Source of the DNA: DATKJS01 sp050015275
GTDB taxonomy: Bacteria > Acidobacteriota > Aminicenantia > Aminicenantales > Saccharicenantaceae
DNA length: 64,000 nucleotides
Direction of reading: 5' to 3'
Assembly: GCA_050015275.1 (NCBI GenBank)
Contig: JBEKBS010000005.1
Location: 132,128-196,127, forward strand
The position numbers and the translations under genes are program-made. Below the pieces are notes generated by a model, which ran no database searches, was not told where the DNA came from, and saw nothing but the letters and a program-made list of their open reading frames with translations. This document shows, piece by piece, positions 40,219 to 48,846 of this stretch. Each line of letters starts with the position of its first letter. Within the stretch, counting starts at the first letter, position 1.

Positions 40219-41637
40219 ATGTCCAAGACGAGAAAGGGCCGCGTTTTCCAGGCCTTCAAGACCGCCGTCCTGAAGCACGGGATGATCGTGCCGGGCGACC
40301 GGGTCCTGGCCGCCTGCTCCGGCGGGCCCGACTCCGTGGCCCTCACGAGCCTCCTGCTCAAGCTCCGCAACGAGATGCCGCTCGAGGTCTCCGTCGCCCA
40401 TTTCAACCACCGGATCCGCCCCGAAGCCAAGGACGACGAGGCGTTCGTCCGGGAATTGACGAGGTCCTGGGCCCTCCCCCTCATCACCGGGTCGAAGGAG
40501 GTCCGGAGGGAGGCTCAGCGAAGGAAGATCAACCTCGAGGAAGCGGCCCGCGTCCTCCGCTATGAATTCCTGCGCCGGGCGGCCCGGAAGTCGGGCGCGA
40601 CCAAGATCGCCACGGGCCACACCATGAACGACCAGGCCGAAACGTTCCTCATGCGGCTTTTCCGGGGGACGGGCCTGCCGGGCCTGGCCGGCATCGAGCC
40701 GGTTTCCGGCCCCGCCGCGTGCCCGGTCATCCGGCCGCTCCTCGGGCTCCGGCGAGAGGAGCTCGAAGCCTATCTCCGGGAAGAGGGGCTGGGCTTCCGG
40801 ACCGACGAGTCCAACCTCGACCGGAGGTTCCTCCGGAACCGCGTCCGTCTCGGGCTCCTTCCTGAGGTTGAGAGAGACTACGGGCCGCGGATCGTTGAGC
40901 ACCTGGCGACCCTCTCATCCCTCATCCGGGAAGAGGAGGCGCTCCTCGCGGGGATGGTCCGCGCTTTTGCCGAAGAGTTCATCACGCGGAGCGGAGGAGA
41001 GGCCGCGCTCGATGTCCGGACGCTCTCGCTCCTGCCGCCGGCTCTGGCCCGGCGGGTCCTCCGGGAGTTCATCCGAGAGCTCAAAGGAGACCTGCGGGCC
41101 GTCTCCTTCGAGGACATCGAATCCGTGCTCGGCCTCCGGGACGGGAAGGAGAAGACGGTTAAAAAGGGCCTCGTCCTCCGCCGCGAAAAAGGCCGGCTCT
41201 TCCGCCTTCACCGGCGAGCCGCGTCCCGGGGGTTCGAGACGACCTGGAACGGCGAGGGAGAAATTTCAGCCGGGGGAATGACGTTCATGGGGCAGATGCG
41301 GGACCGTGCGGACGGGCTCCCTCTCAAAGGAGATGACACGCGCCAGGCCGTCGTCGACTTGGCCAAGCTCCGCTTCCCGCTCGAAGTCCGCAACCGCCGG
41401 CCGGGCGATCTCTATAGGCCGCTCGGCGCGCCCGGCCGGAAAAAGCTCAAGGAGATCCTGAGGGCCAAGGGTATCGCCCGGGATGACCGGGACCGGCTCC
41501 CCGTTTTCCTGTCCCGGGGCGAGATCGTCTGGGTCCCCGGGCTTCCGGTCGCCGAGGGATTCAAGGTGAGGGCCGGGACCAGGCGCGTTTTTTCGATCGA
41601 AAGGATGGGCCCCGGCCGGCGGGCTCAGCGGCGGTAA
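40219..41637 (+). CDS. tilS: tRNA(Ile)-lysidine synthase
   Basis: TilS converts C34 of tRNA-Ile(CAU) to lysidine so that it reads AUA codons. The 472-residue protein has the N-terminal PP-loop SGGPDS (residues 34-39) and the typical GHTMNDQAETFLMRL and GLPGLAGIEP motifs. Next is DESNLDRRFLRNRVRL, followed by the TilS substrate-binding and C-terminal domains (VRNRRPGDLYRPLGAPGRKK). The ATG at 40219 is chosen; the open frame upstream of it runs through the tRNA and is not coding. It is co-transcribed with the CAT-anticodon tRNA and overlaps the convergent prepilin peptidase gene by 13 bases. Confidence 0.95.
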   Translation: MSKTRKGRVFQAFKTAVLKHGMIVPGDRVLAACSGGPDSVALTSLLLKLRNEMPLEVSVAHFNHRIRPEAKDDEAFVRELTRSWALPLITGSKEVRREAQRRKINLEEAARVLRYEFLRRAARKSGATKIATGHTMNDQAETFLMRLFRGTGLPGLAGIEPVSGPAACPVIRPLLGLRREELEAYLREEGLGFRTDESNLDRRFLRNRVRLGLLPEVERDYGPRIVEHLATLSSLIREEEALLAGMVRAFAEEFITRSGGEAALDVRTLSLLPPALARRVLREFIRELKGDLRAVSFEDIESVLGLRDGKEKTVKKGLVLRREKGRLFRLHRRAASRGFETTWNGEGEISAGGMTFMGQMRDRADGLPLKGDDTRQAVVDLAKLRFPLEVRNRRPGDLYRPLGAPGRKKLKEILRAKGIARDDRDRLPVFLSRGEIVWVPGLPVAEGFKVRAGTRRVFSIERMGPGRRAQRR

Positions 41638-42404
41638 AGGCCGAGGTAGGCGTTGACGATCCTCTCGCCCCAGAGCGCCGCGACGAAGGCCGCCGGGGCC
41701 AGGAACGTCCCGAAGGGCAGGGCGAACTGGAGGTCTTTCTTCCGGCGGACGATGAGGAAGACCCCGACGAGCGCGCCGGCGAACGAGCCGAGGATCAGGG
41801 TCAGAAGCGTTCGCGCCAGACCCAGGTAGGCCCCGACCATCAGCAGCATGGTCACGTCCCCCATCCCCAGCCCCTCTTTTTTCCGGATGAGGCGGTAGGC
41901 ACCATAGACGAAGAGCAGGAATCCCGCCCCGGACGCGGCGCCCACGAGGGCCCCGCGGAATGTCAGGTCGTCCCGGAAAAACGAGTAGACGAGAGCGAGG
42001 ACGAGGCCCGGCATCGTGATCGCGTCCGGCAGGACCTGGTGGAAATAATCGATGAAGCCAAGGCTGATGAGGGCGCTCGTGAACAGGCAGCCGGCGAAAA
42101 ATTCCAGGCCTGCGATCCGGCCCGACTGGCAGAAGACCAGGATGAAGCCGAGGGCAGTGAGGGCCTCGACAAGAGGGTAAACCGGCGAGATCCTGCGGCC
42201 GCAGCTCCGGCATTTCCCGCCGAGCCAGAGGTAGGAAAGAACGGGGACGTTGTCGTAGGGCTTGATCCTCGTCCCGCAGCCGGGACAGGTAGAGGGCGGC
42301 CGGATGAGGCTCATCTTCCGCGGGAGGCGATAGATGACGACGTTGAGGAAGCTCCCCCAGACGAGGCCGGCGATGGCGATCAGGATGAAGGTCAACGTTT
42401 CCAT
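41625..42404 (-). CDS. Prepilin peptidase (A24 family)
   Basis: The 259-residue polytopic protease removes leader peptides from type IV prepilins and pseudopilins and may N-methylate them. The N-terminal domain has the zinc-binding cysteines CPGCGTRIKPYDN and GKCRSCGRRISPVYPLVEA. The catalytic aspartates are expected in the region of GFIDYFHQVLPDAITMPG and in GMGDVTMLLMVGAYLG. This is the enzyme needed by the pil genes at 24-31 kb. It overlaps a TPR protein gene by 13 bases at its 5' end. Confidence 0.94.
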   Translation of the reverse strand: METLTFILIAIAGLVWGSFLNVVIYRLPRKMSLIRPPSTCPGCGTRIKPYDNVPVLSYLWLGGKCRSCGRRISPVYPLVEALTALGFILVFCQSGRIAGLEFFAGCLFTSALISLGFIDYFHQVLPDAITMPGLVLALVYSFFRDDLTFRGALVGAASGAGFLLFVYGAYRLIRKKEGLGMGDVTMLLMVGAYLGLARTLLTLILGSFAGALVGVFLIVRRKKDLQFALPFGTFLAPAAFVAALWGERIVNAYLGLYRR

Positions 42405-43258
42405 GGGGTGGTGGCCGCTTTCACGTTTCCGGTCTTCGGATCATAAACATAGTCCTGCCCGTCCAGGTCCTTGGGAAGCCCGTTCAGGATCCGGGTCCGG
42501 ACAAGGTCCCCGAGATCGCCGGGGAACCGGCCGTAGCGGGCCTTGAACATCCTCACGGCCTCTTTGAGGCGGTCCGTGTCCATGGCGCTCTTCACCTGGT
42601 AGAGGTGGTTCGAGGCGATCTTTTTCGTCCGCTCGTCCGGCGCCGTCTTATAGATCGCGAGCCAGGTCTCCCAGGACGTCTCGATGTCCCCCTTCTTGTA
42701 GAGGGCGTTGGCGTAGAGCCTCCCGGTGAATTCCGGCGCTCCCGGCAGGTCCATGCATTTCTTGAAATAGTCCTTGGCCAGGTCGTAGTTCTTGAGGTTC
42801 ATCATGGCGATGTGCCCCGCCTCGAAGGGGAAGAGCCACTGACCGGGATTCTTGGCCGCCCCGTTGTCCAGGATCTTGAAGGCCAGGCCCGTGTCCCCGG
42901 CCTCGGCCGTGGCGATCAGGGCCCCGGTCTCGTAGGGGTCGGTGTAGGTCGGGTCGAGATCGCCGATGATGGCGAAGATATGGTCCAGGTAATGGAAGCG
43001 GTCATCGATCGTCGGCGTGCTGTAGTACTGGATCGCCCAGAGATAGATGAGGTCGGCGGCCAGGGCCCGGTAGCCGAATGTGGCGTACCTGAGGAACTTC
43101 CCCGAGGGGATATAGATGATGGAGGCCCCGGGCACTCTTTTCCGGGCGATCGTATCGGTCCTGGCCTTGAGGGCCATGAACGTGGCCGAGATCGCGAGGA
43201 GGAAGAGGACGAGAAAGAAGGCCGCCGAGCCCCTGGCCGGTGAAGCCTTCCGGATCAT
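42392..43258 (-). CDS. Membrane-anchored TPR-like protein with pseudopilin-like C-terminal tail
   Basis: I do not recognise a named function for this 288-residue protein. It has one N-terminal membrane helix (about residues 11-30), a conserved-looking stretch with FGYRALAADLIYLWAIQYYS, then helical TPR-like repeats (about 80-225). The C-terminal ~50 residues, VRMFKARYGRFPGDLGDLV and GQDYVYDPKTGNVKAA, resemble the C-terminus of GspG-like major pseudopilins. It lies 16 bases after the ABC permease and overlaps the prepilin peptidase, so it is in one operon with both. Confidence 0.6.
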   Translation of the reverse strand: MIRKASPARGSAAFFLVLFLLAISATFMALKARTDTIARKRVPGASIIYIPSGKFLRYATFGYRALAADLIYLWAIQYYSTPTIDDRFHYLDHIFAIIGDLDPTYTDPYETGALIATAEAGDTGLAFKILDNGAAKNPGQWLFPFEAGHIAMMNLKNYDLAKDYFKKCMDLPGAPEFTGRLYANALYKKGDIETSWETWLAIYKTAPDERTKKIASNHLYQVKSAMDTDRLKEAVRMFKARYGRFPGDLGDLVRTRILNGLPKDLDGQDYVYDPKTGNVKAATTPWKR

Positions 43259-43274
43259 GTCGTTCCCCGCCCGC

Positions 43275-44039
43275 TCAGATGAAGTCCCGGCGTCTGAACA
43301 CGAGGATCGCCAAGGCGAGGATGAAGGCCGTGTAGCAGATGCCGTAGAGGAGAGAATAGAGGTAGATGCCGGCCGGGATGGGCAGGCCGTGAACGACCTC
43401 CGTCTTGAAATTGAAGTTCTCCAGGTCGGGAAGGAACAGATAGAGGAATTGAGCCAGGGCCCGCACCGCGCCCGCTCTCATCTTCTTGATGAGAAGCTCA
43501 AGGCCCCAGGAGAGATGGCCGATGAGGTAAAAGGACAGGGAGAAGATCGAGCTCAGGATGGGCGTCGAAAAGGAGGAGAAGAGGATGGCCACCGCCGTGA
43601 TGAGGACAAGCTCGAGGAAGATGTAGGCGATGGCGACGAGCATCGTCCATTCGATCCGGAACGTGTGCAGATAGACGATGGCCAGGAAGATGAGGCTCAT
43701 GCCCGCGGTCATGACGAAGAGGGTCAGGACCAGGCCGAGGAACTTCCCCAGGATGAACTCGGCCCGGAGGAGCGGCTTGGAGAGGAGGGTGAAGATCGTC
43801 TTCTTGTCGATCTCCTTGTAGACGAGGCTCGTCCCGATGAGGACGGCCATGAGCACGCCGAAGATCGAGATGGAGGCCAGCCCGACGTCCTTGATGATCT
43901 TGACCCGGTCGCCGACGGTCAGGATGGCCAGGACCCGGGAGGCGATGATAGCGACCGCGGCGAAGAAGAAAAGAAGGTAGAGGATGCGGTCCCTCTTGGC
44001 TTCCTTGAAGGTGATCCCGGCGATGGCTGTGATCTTCAT
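43275..44039 (-). CDS. ABC transporter permease (ABC-2 type)
   Basis: The 254-residue integral membrane protein with six predicted helices resembles ABC-2 type export permeases (for example MKITAIAGITFKEAKRDRIL at the N-terminus, typical for the family). It begins within the stop codon of the ATP-binding gene (ATGA). Together they form a Nod/NatA-B-like exporter. The cargo is unknown. The operon continues with the TPR-like protein and the prepilin peptidase. Confidence 0.88.
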   Translation of the reverse strand: MKITAIAGITFKEAKRDRILYLLFFFAAVAIIASRVLAILTVGDRVKIIKDVGLASISIFGVLMAVLIGTSLVYKEIDKKTIFTLLSKPLLRAEFILGKFLGLVLTLFVMTAGMSLIFLAIVYLHTFRIEWTMLVAIAYIFLELVLITAVAILFSSFSTPILSSIFSLSFYLIGHLSWGLELLIKKMRAGAVRALAQFLYLFLPDLENFNFKTEVVHGLPIPAGIYLYSLLYGICYTAFILALAILVFRRRDFI

Positions 44040-44953
44040 TTCCCGGTCACCGTTTCGACGAAGATGTCCTCCAGGGTTTCCGTCCGCGGGCTGAGGGAAA
44101 TAACCTTCCCCTTCCTCTCCCGGACGACGGCCAGGACATCGTCCACCCGCTTCTCCTCGAAGACCTTGAGGAGGACCCGCCCGCCCTGGACGGAGACGTT
44201 TTCGCCCAGCCCCTGGAAGGCCTCCGACGATACCCCCATGACCGTGACCTCGGTGAAGAGGACCTTTTCGGAAACGAGGTCCTGGAGGGCGCCCTGCTTG
44301 ACGATCCGCCCGCCGACGATGATGGCCACGTGGTCGCAGATCATCTCGATGTCCTGGAGGATGTGGGAGGTGAAGAAGACCGTCTTCCCCTCCTGTTTGA
44401 AGCGGACGATGATGTCCCGGATCTCCTTGCGGCCCAGGGGGTCCATGCCGCCGAGCGGCTCGTCCAGGATGACGAGCTTCGGGTCGTTGATGAGGGCCTG
44501 GGCCAGGCCGACCCTCTGGAGCATGCCCCGGGAGAACTTCCGGAGCCGGAGGTCGGCCGCCCGCTCGAGCCCGACGAGCCTGAGGAGCCGGCCGATGCGC
44601 TCCTCCCTCACGTCCCGGCCGAGCCCGAAGAGGTCGGCGTAGAAGGCGAGGAACTCAGTGGCCGTGAGGTAATCATAGAAGTAAGGGTTCTCGGGCAGAA
44701 ATCCCAGGACCTGACGGGCCCGGGCGGAGAGGTGCGGCTGGCCGAAGATCTCGATCGTCCCGGCGTCCGGGAAGATCAGGCCCAGGAGGCACTTGATCGT
44801 CGTCGTCTTGCCGGCCCCGTTCGGGCCCAGGTAGCCGAAGATCTCGCCCTCTTTGACCGACAGCGATATGCCCTTGAGGATCTCTTTCGTCTTGGGGATA
44901 AATCCGAGGCGGAAGGATTTCTTGAGGTTCTCGATCCGGATCGCGTCGGCCAT
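44036..44953 (-). CDS. ABC transporter ATP-binding protein
   Basis: The 305-residue protein is an export-type ABC ATPase with Walker A GPNGAGKTTTIK, the Q-loop region GFLPENPYFYDYLTATEF, signature KFSRGMLQRVGLAQAL and Walker B KLVILDEPLGGMDP. A C-terminal extension (about 215-305) is typical of CcmA/NatA-like ATPases. The ATG at 44953 is used because homology starts there. The ribosome binding site is weak and the predicted transcription start is only about 9 bases upstream, so the leader is very short. Confidence 0.92.
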   Translation of the reverse strand: MADAIRIENLKKSFRLGFIPKTKEILKGISLSVKEGEIFGYLGPNGAGKTTTIKCLLGLIFPDAGTIEIFGQPHLSARARQVLGFLPENPYFYDYLTATEFLAFYADLFGLGRDVREERIGRLLRLVGLERAADLRLRKFSRGMLQRVGLAQALINDPKLVILDEPLGGMDPLGRKEIRDIIVRFKQEGKTVFFTSHILQDIEMICDHVAIIVGGRIVKQGALQDLVSEKVLFTEVTVMGVSSEAFQGLGENVSVQGGRVLLKVFEEKRVDDVLAVVRERKGKVISLSPRTETLEDIFVETVTGK

Positions 44954-44968
44954 GGGCTGTCTCAAATC

Positions 44969-44996
44969 ATTCTAGCGAAAGCCCGGCCAAAGTCAA
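44969..44996 (-). promoter_or_regulatory. sigma-70-type promoter of the ABC-TPR-prepilin peptidase operon
   Basis: TTGACT (44996-44991) and TAGAAT (44974-44969) are spaced by 16 bases on the minus strand, 15 bases before the ATG. Confidence 0.65.
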
Positions 44997-45104
44997 CCAA
45001 GGCAGACGAATAGAGATGGATTCCGCTTTAATAGGTCGTGCAGCTCGGGGAGTTCCCTCCGGGGCGTTCTTTGTTGAAAGTTCTCCATCGGCCTCGAGGC
45101 GGTG

Positions 45105-47534
45105 CTATTTGAGGTTGCGCTCGAAGAGCTGGAAGATCCTCTTGTATTCGTCGGTCCAGGCCGAGGCCGTCGTGAAGGTGTGGTTCTCGACGGGATAGAA
45201 GGCCACGTCCCAGTTTTCCTTGCCGAGCTCGATGAGGCGCTGGGCGAGCCGGACCGTGTCCTGGAAGTGGACGTTCGTGTCGACCATCCCATGGCAGATG
45301 AGGAGGGCGCCTTTGAAGCCCTCGGCGAAATAGATCGGCGAGCTCTGCTTGTAGGCCTCCGGGTCTTTCTGCGGCAGGTTCAGGATGTCCTCGGTGTAGG
45401 CCGCGTGATAATGGGCCCAGTCCGTCACAGGCCTGAGCGCAGCTCCGGCCCTGAACACGTCACTGGCCTTGAAGAGGGCCATGAGCGTCAGGAAGCCGCC
45501 GTAGCTCCCGCCGTAACAGCCGATCCGGGCCGGGTCAACCGGGCATTTCTCCGCAAGATATTTCGCCGCGTCCACGAGGTCGTCCAGATCCTTGCCGCCC
45601 ATGTGGCGGTAGATCCCGGTCCGGAAGTCACGGCCGTAGCCGGAGCTGCCACGGTAATCCACGTCGAGGACATAATACCCTTGCTCCATGAGGAAATTGT
45701 GGAACATGTATTCGTGGAAGTACGTGCTCCATCCGCGGTCCGCGTTCTGAAGGTAGCCGGCGCCATGGATGAAAATGACGCCGGGCCGGGCCGGGTGCTG
45801 CTTCACGGGGGTGAACAGCCGGGCGTAGATCGTGACCCCGTCCCGGGCCTTGATCGGGATGACCTCGGGATCATACCAGGGATAGGAGCGGAACCCCTCT
45901 GTCGTCGAGACGGTGACCTGCCTGACCTTGGCCCCGGGCGTGTTGGCCTGGAGATACAGCTCGGGCGGCTTGTTGGAATAGGAATACAGGATGGCCAAGC
46001 TCGTTTCATCGGGGGAGAGCGTGACCTCGTTTTGCCCTGTCATCGTGGTGATCTTGGTCCTTTCGCCTCCGGCCGCCGGCATCCAATAATAATGAAGCTC
46101 TCCCGGGTGCTCCTCGCTCGTCGTCATGAAGATGCGCTTTCCGTCCTGGGACAGGGAAGCCTCCCGGACTTCGAATGCCCCCTTGGTCAGCGGCTGGATG
46201 TCCTTTCCGTCGACGCTGGTCTTATAAAGGTGGGCGTAGCCGTCCTTTTCGGAGATGAAGGAGATATGCAGGCTGTCCGGCCACCAGAAGACGTTGGCCA
46301 GACCGAGCGGGCCGACCCAGGCGTCATCGTGGACCTGCAAGATGATCGAAGTCTTCCCCGTGGCCGGCTCCAGCCTGAGAAGCCAGTGGTCCTTCCGGTC
46401 CTCGGCCTGGGCGGTCAGGATGCATTGTTTCCCGTCGGGTGACCAAATGGGGCCGCCCGCGTAGACCTTACGTTCCCCCTGGCCGCAGTCGATCCACTTG
46501 ACCTCGCCGTTTTCGAGGGACACGACCCCCACCGCAACCTCGTAGGCGGAATAAGCCGCCTTGGGATGGGACTCGATCGTCTCGGTGTAGCCGGAACGCG
46601 TGACGTAGTTCGGGACGATGGTCGCCTTCCGGTCCCCGGGCTGTTCGTAAACCGAAAATGTGACATATTTCTCGTCGGGCGAAAGCTCCAGGGCCGCCAC
46701 GTTCTGGGTTTCCCTGATGACGAACGGCTTGGGCCGGGGAAGCTGGGGCACCTGGCCTTCCCTCATGCTGCCCCGCATCCCCCGGAACGGAAACCCTCCC
46801 TGCAGTTCCTTGATAAGTTCCTTCTGCTCGTCGGCGTACCACTTGTCGATCTCGTCGGGCTTTTTCTCGGCCGGCGGGGCCTTCTTGGTGAAACCGGTCA
46901 GCTGACGGACAACACCGTCCTCGAGGGAGAGGACGAAGAGATTGTCAGCCATCGTGAAGGAGATCTTTTTCTGGTCGGACGTGAACTGGGCGCCCATTTT
47001 GCGTTCGTCCGTTGCCGTGAGCTGCCGGGTCTTTCCGGTGACGAGATCGAGGAAAAAGATGTCCCCGTTCTGGGTGAATACGGCCCGCTTCCTGGCCTTG
47101 TCGAATTTCATCCCGCCATCCATCCCGCCGAACCCGCCGTACATCCGGACGATCTCGCCGCCCGTCGACGATCTGAGCGGAGGCAGCTTGGCCATCTCCT
47201 CGGGTCTCACCGGCCGCGGGACTGGGTTGACCGTGGTCACGGCGTACTGCTCGGCCCGTTTGTCGCCCGGCTTTTTCCAGCGGAAATAAAGGGTCTTCCC
47301 GTCGACCGCCCAGACCGGGTCCGAGGGCGCCGTGCCGACGAATTCCTCGCCCTTCATGATGAGGTCGATGGAGAGGTTCGTGACAGGAGCCTTCGACGCC
47401 GCAGCCGGAGGGGCCGGCGAAGCGGGCTTCGGGGCGGGCTTGTCCTGGGCCTGCGGCCAGGCCGTGCCTGGCAGGGCGGCGAGGCCGATGCCGATGATGA
47501 TCAGAGCAGACGCGAGGCGGGTTTTGACGGACAT
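45105..47534 (-). CDS. S9-family serine peptidase (DPP IV/acylaminoacyl-peptidase-like), exported
   Basis: The 809-residue protein is a prolyl oligopeptidase-family (S9) peptidase. A signal peptide (about 1-28, ending PGTAWPQA) directs export. A beta-propeller-like WD40 region (about 40-550) contains repeated blocks such as QLTATDERKMGAQFTSDQKK and LSPDEKYVTFSVYE. The alpha/beta-hydrolase domain (about 560-809) has the nucleophile in CYGGSYGGFLTLMAL and the catalytic histidine in YPVENHTFTT. It probably trims peptides in the periplasm. It follows the ferritin-like gene by 29 bases and likely shares its promoter. Confidence 0.93.
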   Translation of the reverse strand: MSVKTRLASALIIIGIGLAALPGTAWPQAQDKPAPKPASPAPPAAASKAPVTNLSIDLIMKGEEFVGTAPSDPVWAVDGKTLYFRWKKPGDKRAEQYAVTTVNPVPRPVRPEEMAKLPPLRSSTGGEIVRMYGGFGGMDGGMKFDKARKRAVFTQNGDIFFLDLVTGKTRQLTATDERKMGAQFTSDQKKISFTMADNLFVLSLEDGVVRQLTGFTKKAPPAEKKPDEIDKWYADEQKELIKELQGGFPFRGMRGSMREGQVPQLPRPKPFVIRETQNVAALELSPDEKYVTFSVYEQPGDRKATIVPNYVTRSGYTETIESHPKAAYSAYEVAVGVVSLENGEVKWIDCGQGERKVYAGGPIWSPDGKQCILTAQAEDRKDHWLLRLEPATGKTSIILQVHDDAWVGPLGLANVFWWPDSLHISFISEKDGYAHLYKTSVDGKDIQPLTKGAFEVREASLSQDGKRIFMTTSEEHPGELHYYWMPAAGGERTKITTMTGQNEVTLSPDETSLAILYSYSNKPPELYLQANTPGAKVRQVTVSTTEGFRSYPWYDPEVIPIKARDGVTIYARLFTPVKQHPARPGVIFIHGAGYLQNADRGWSTYFHEYMFHNFLMEQGYYVLDVDYRGSSGYGRDFRTGIYRHMGGKDLDDLVDAAKYLAEKCPVDPARIGCYGGSYGGFLTLMALFKASDVFRAGAALRPVTDWAHYHAAYTEDILNLPQKDPEAYKQSSPIYFAEGFKGALLICHGMVDTNVHFQDTVRLAQRLIELGKENWDVAFYPVENHTFTTASAWTDEYKRIFQLFERNLK

Positions 47535-47563
47535 GAGTTCGTTCCCTTTCAGTTGGTTCTTTT

Positions 47564-48544
47564 TCAGAGGATCCCTTTGATCCTCAGGGCATTGGCCAGG
47601 AGCTTCTCCTGGGTGAAGACATGTTCGCGGGTGAGAGCCAGCTGGAGCTTGAGTTGGTCCTGGACGTCCCCCGGCGGCACGACGGCCACCACGCGCTCGT
47701 ACTTGGCGACGAGGTCCTTTTCCGAGGGCAGGAGCGATTCGAGGGCCGAGCGCCGGTCGGTCCCGGGGTATTCCGTCGGCATGGGGCGGGGGCTCCGCTC
47801 GGCGCCCCGGGCGTCCCTCTCGGCGTTCTCGATGGCGATGACGTCGCCGAGCTTGATCAGGACCCCGGAGGTCTTGTCCCAGTGGCGCATGTGGTTAACG
47901 GCGTTCTTGAAAAGCCTCTGGGAGAGGTCCTGGTGCTCGCTGAACATCATGACGTACTTCAAGTAGCGGTGCATGAGCTCGTTCTCTGCCCGGCAGATGT
48001 CGTGGAGGTAACGGAGGTCCTCCCGGCTGTCCCGCTCCGGGCTGGGCTTGAGGCAGAGGGCCTCGGCGCTTCCCGACGCTTCGAGCGTGTCGATCATGGC
48101 CTTGAACTGGCCGATGTGGCGGACCTCGTCGTAGGAGATGTTCCAGATCATGTTCTCGATCTTGGGATGAGCGCCGGTCTCGAGCTCGGCCGACTGGTAG
48201 AGGTCCGTGACCATCTCCTCGGTCATCTTGTCCCGTTTCAGGTTGTCGACGATCCGGGGGTAACGGACGACCTCGTCGGTCTCGAACTCGGGCGCGACCC
48301 CCATCTGGGTCAGAATGATGCCCAGCTGGAGGGCGTGATACATCTCGTCGATGCCGATCTGGATCGTTTGCCCCCGGACATCGGTCCGCTGCTTCAGGAC
48401 CGGGTCCTCATAGATATATTTGCCTTTGGGGATGGAATAGGCGTGAATGACATACTCGAAGCTGACGGCCCATTCGTGGGAGAGGGCCGTCCCGAGGAGC
48501 TTCACGACGTCATCGCGGGTCTTCACGGATCGGATCTTTTCCAT
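47564..48544 (-). CDS. Two-module ferritin-like protein
   Basis: The 326-residue protein appears to hold two ferritin-like helical bundles. In the first (about 1-165) possible di-iron ligands occur in SHEWAVSFEYVIH, GIDEMYHALQLG and SYDEVRHIGQF. In the second (about 175-326) similar residues occur in RAENELMHRYLKY, AVNHMRHWDK, VAKYERVVAV and TREHVFTQEKLL. It could act in iron storage, as an oxidase, or as a rubrerythrin-like peroxide scavenger; no rubredoxin module is present. AGGAGG precedes the ATG. It is first in an operon with the S9 peptidase. Confidence 0.72.
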   Translation of the reverse strand: MEKIRSVKTRDDVVKLLGTALSHEWAVSFEYVIHAYSIPKGKYIYEDPVLKQRTDVRGQTIQIGIDEMYHALQLGIILTQMGVAPEFETDEVVRYPRIVDNLKRDKMTEEMVTDLYQSAELETGAHPKIENMIWNISYDEVRHIGQFKAMIDTLEASGSAEALCLKPSPERDSREDLRYLHDICRAENELMHRYLKYVMMFSEHQDLSQRLFKNAVNHMRHWDKTSGVLIKLGDVIAIENAERDARGAERSPRPMPTEYPGTDRRSALESLLPSEKDLVAKYERVVAVVPPGDVQDQLKLQLALTREHVFTQEKLLANALRIKGIL

Positions 48545-48576
48545 GCGTCCTCCTGGAAGTCCGGAGTCAAACGCCC

Positions 48577-48582
48577 ATTATA
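48577..48582 (-). promoter_or_regulatory. -10 element of the ferritin-like/S9 peptidase operon
   Basis: A perfect TATAAT lies on the minus strand, 32 bases before the ATG. No good -35 is visible at the usual distance. Confidence 0.5.
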
Positions 48583-48633
48583 GCGTCCTTCCTTGCGAAA
48601 GGAAAGGCGCGGGGGGCTAGCTTCTGGGGGTGA

Positions 48634-48808
48634 GAAAAACGGCCCTCGGTCACCTCGCGAATCATCGCGGGGAGTGATTGACCGCCCGGCGCCCCCATGG
48701 GATTCTGGCCGTGTTCTGAGCCCAACGGCTCAAGCGACGGCCTCGAAAGAGGCGGCGCCAAGGTTCGGAAAAGGGAGAGAGCGGAGGATCTCTCTCCCGT
48801 CTTTTTTT
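48634..48808 (+). ncRNA. Candidate structured RNA with intrinsic terminator upstream of speB
   Basis: This gene-free stretch folds into consecutive stems. Hairpin A (48647-48684) has CGGTCA/TGACCG enclosing CCTCGCGA/TCGCGGGG with loop ATCA. Hairpin B (48707-48742) has GGCCGT/ACGGCC enclosing GAGCC/GGCTC. Hairpin C (48741-48752) is CCTC-GAAA-GAGG with a GNRA loop. A 9-base-pair terminator with seven T residues ends it. No known riboswitch consensus was recognised. Because speB has its own -10 box after the terminator, a free-standing RNA is as likely as a leader. The upstream part of the 359-base gap (48545-48633) holds only the ferritin-like promoter. Confidence 0.45.
48773..48808 (+). terminator. 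intrinsic terminator upstream of speB
   Basis: GGGAGAGAG (48773-48781) pairs with CTCTCTCCC (48790-48798) around an 8-base loop, followed by GTC and seven T residues. Confidence 0.75.
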
Positions 48809-48840
48809 GCCCCGCTTTTCCCTCGCGGCCCCGGATTGTG

Positions 48841-48846
48841 TATAAT
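48841..48846 (+). promoter_or_regulatory. -10 element of speB
   Basis: A perfect TATAAT follows the terminator. The predicted leader contains a strong stem, GCCGCCCT-CACC-AGGGCGGC (48862-48881), ahead of the GAGGAGG ribosome site. The -35 is poor. Confidence 0.5.

Noticed and set aside
48634..48808. Known riboswitch, 6S RNA or SRP RNA
   Set aside because: None of the conserved cores I know (TPP, cobalamin, SAM, FMN, c-di-GMP, guanidine, SRP GGAAG loop) can be found, so it is only called a candidate structured RNA.
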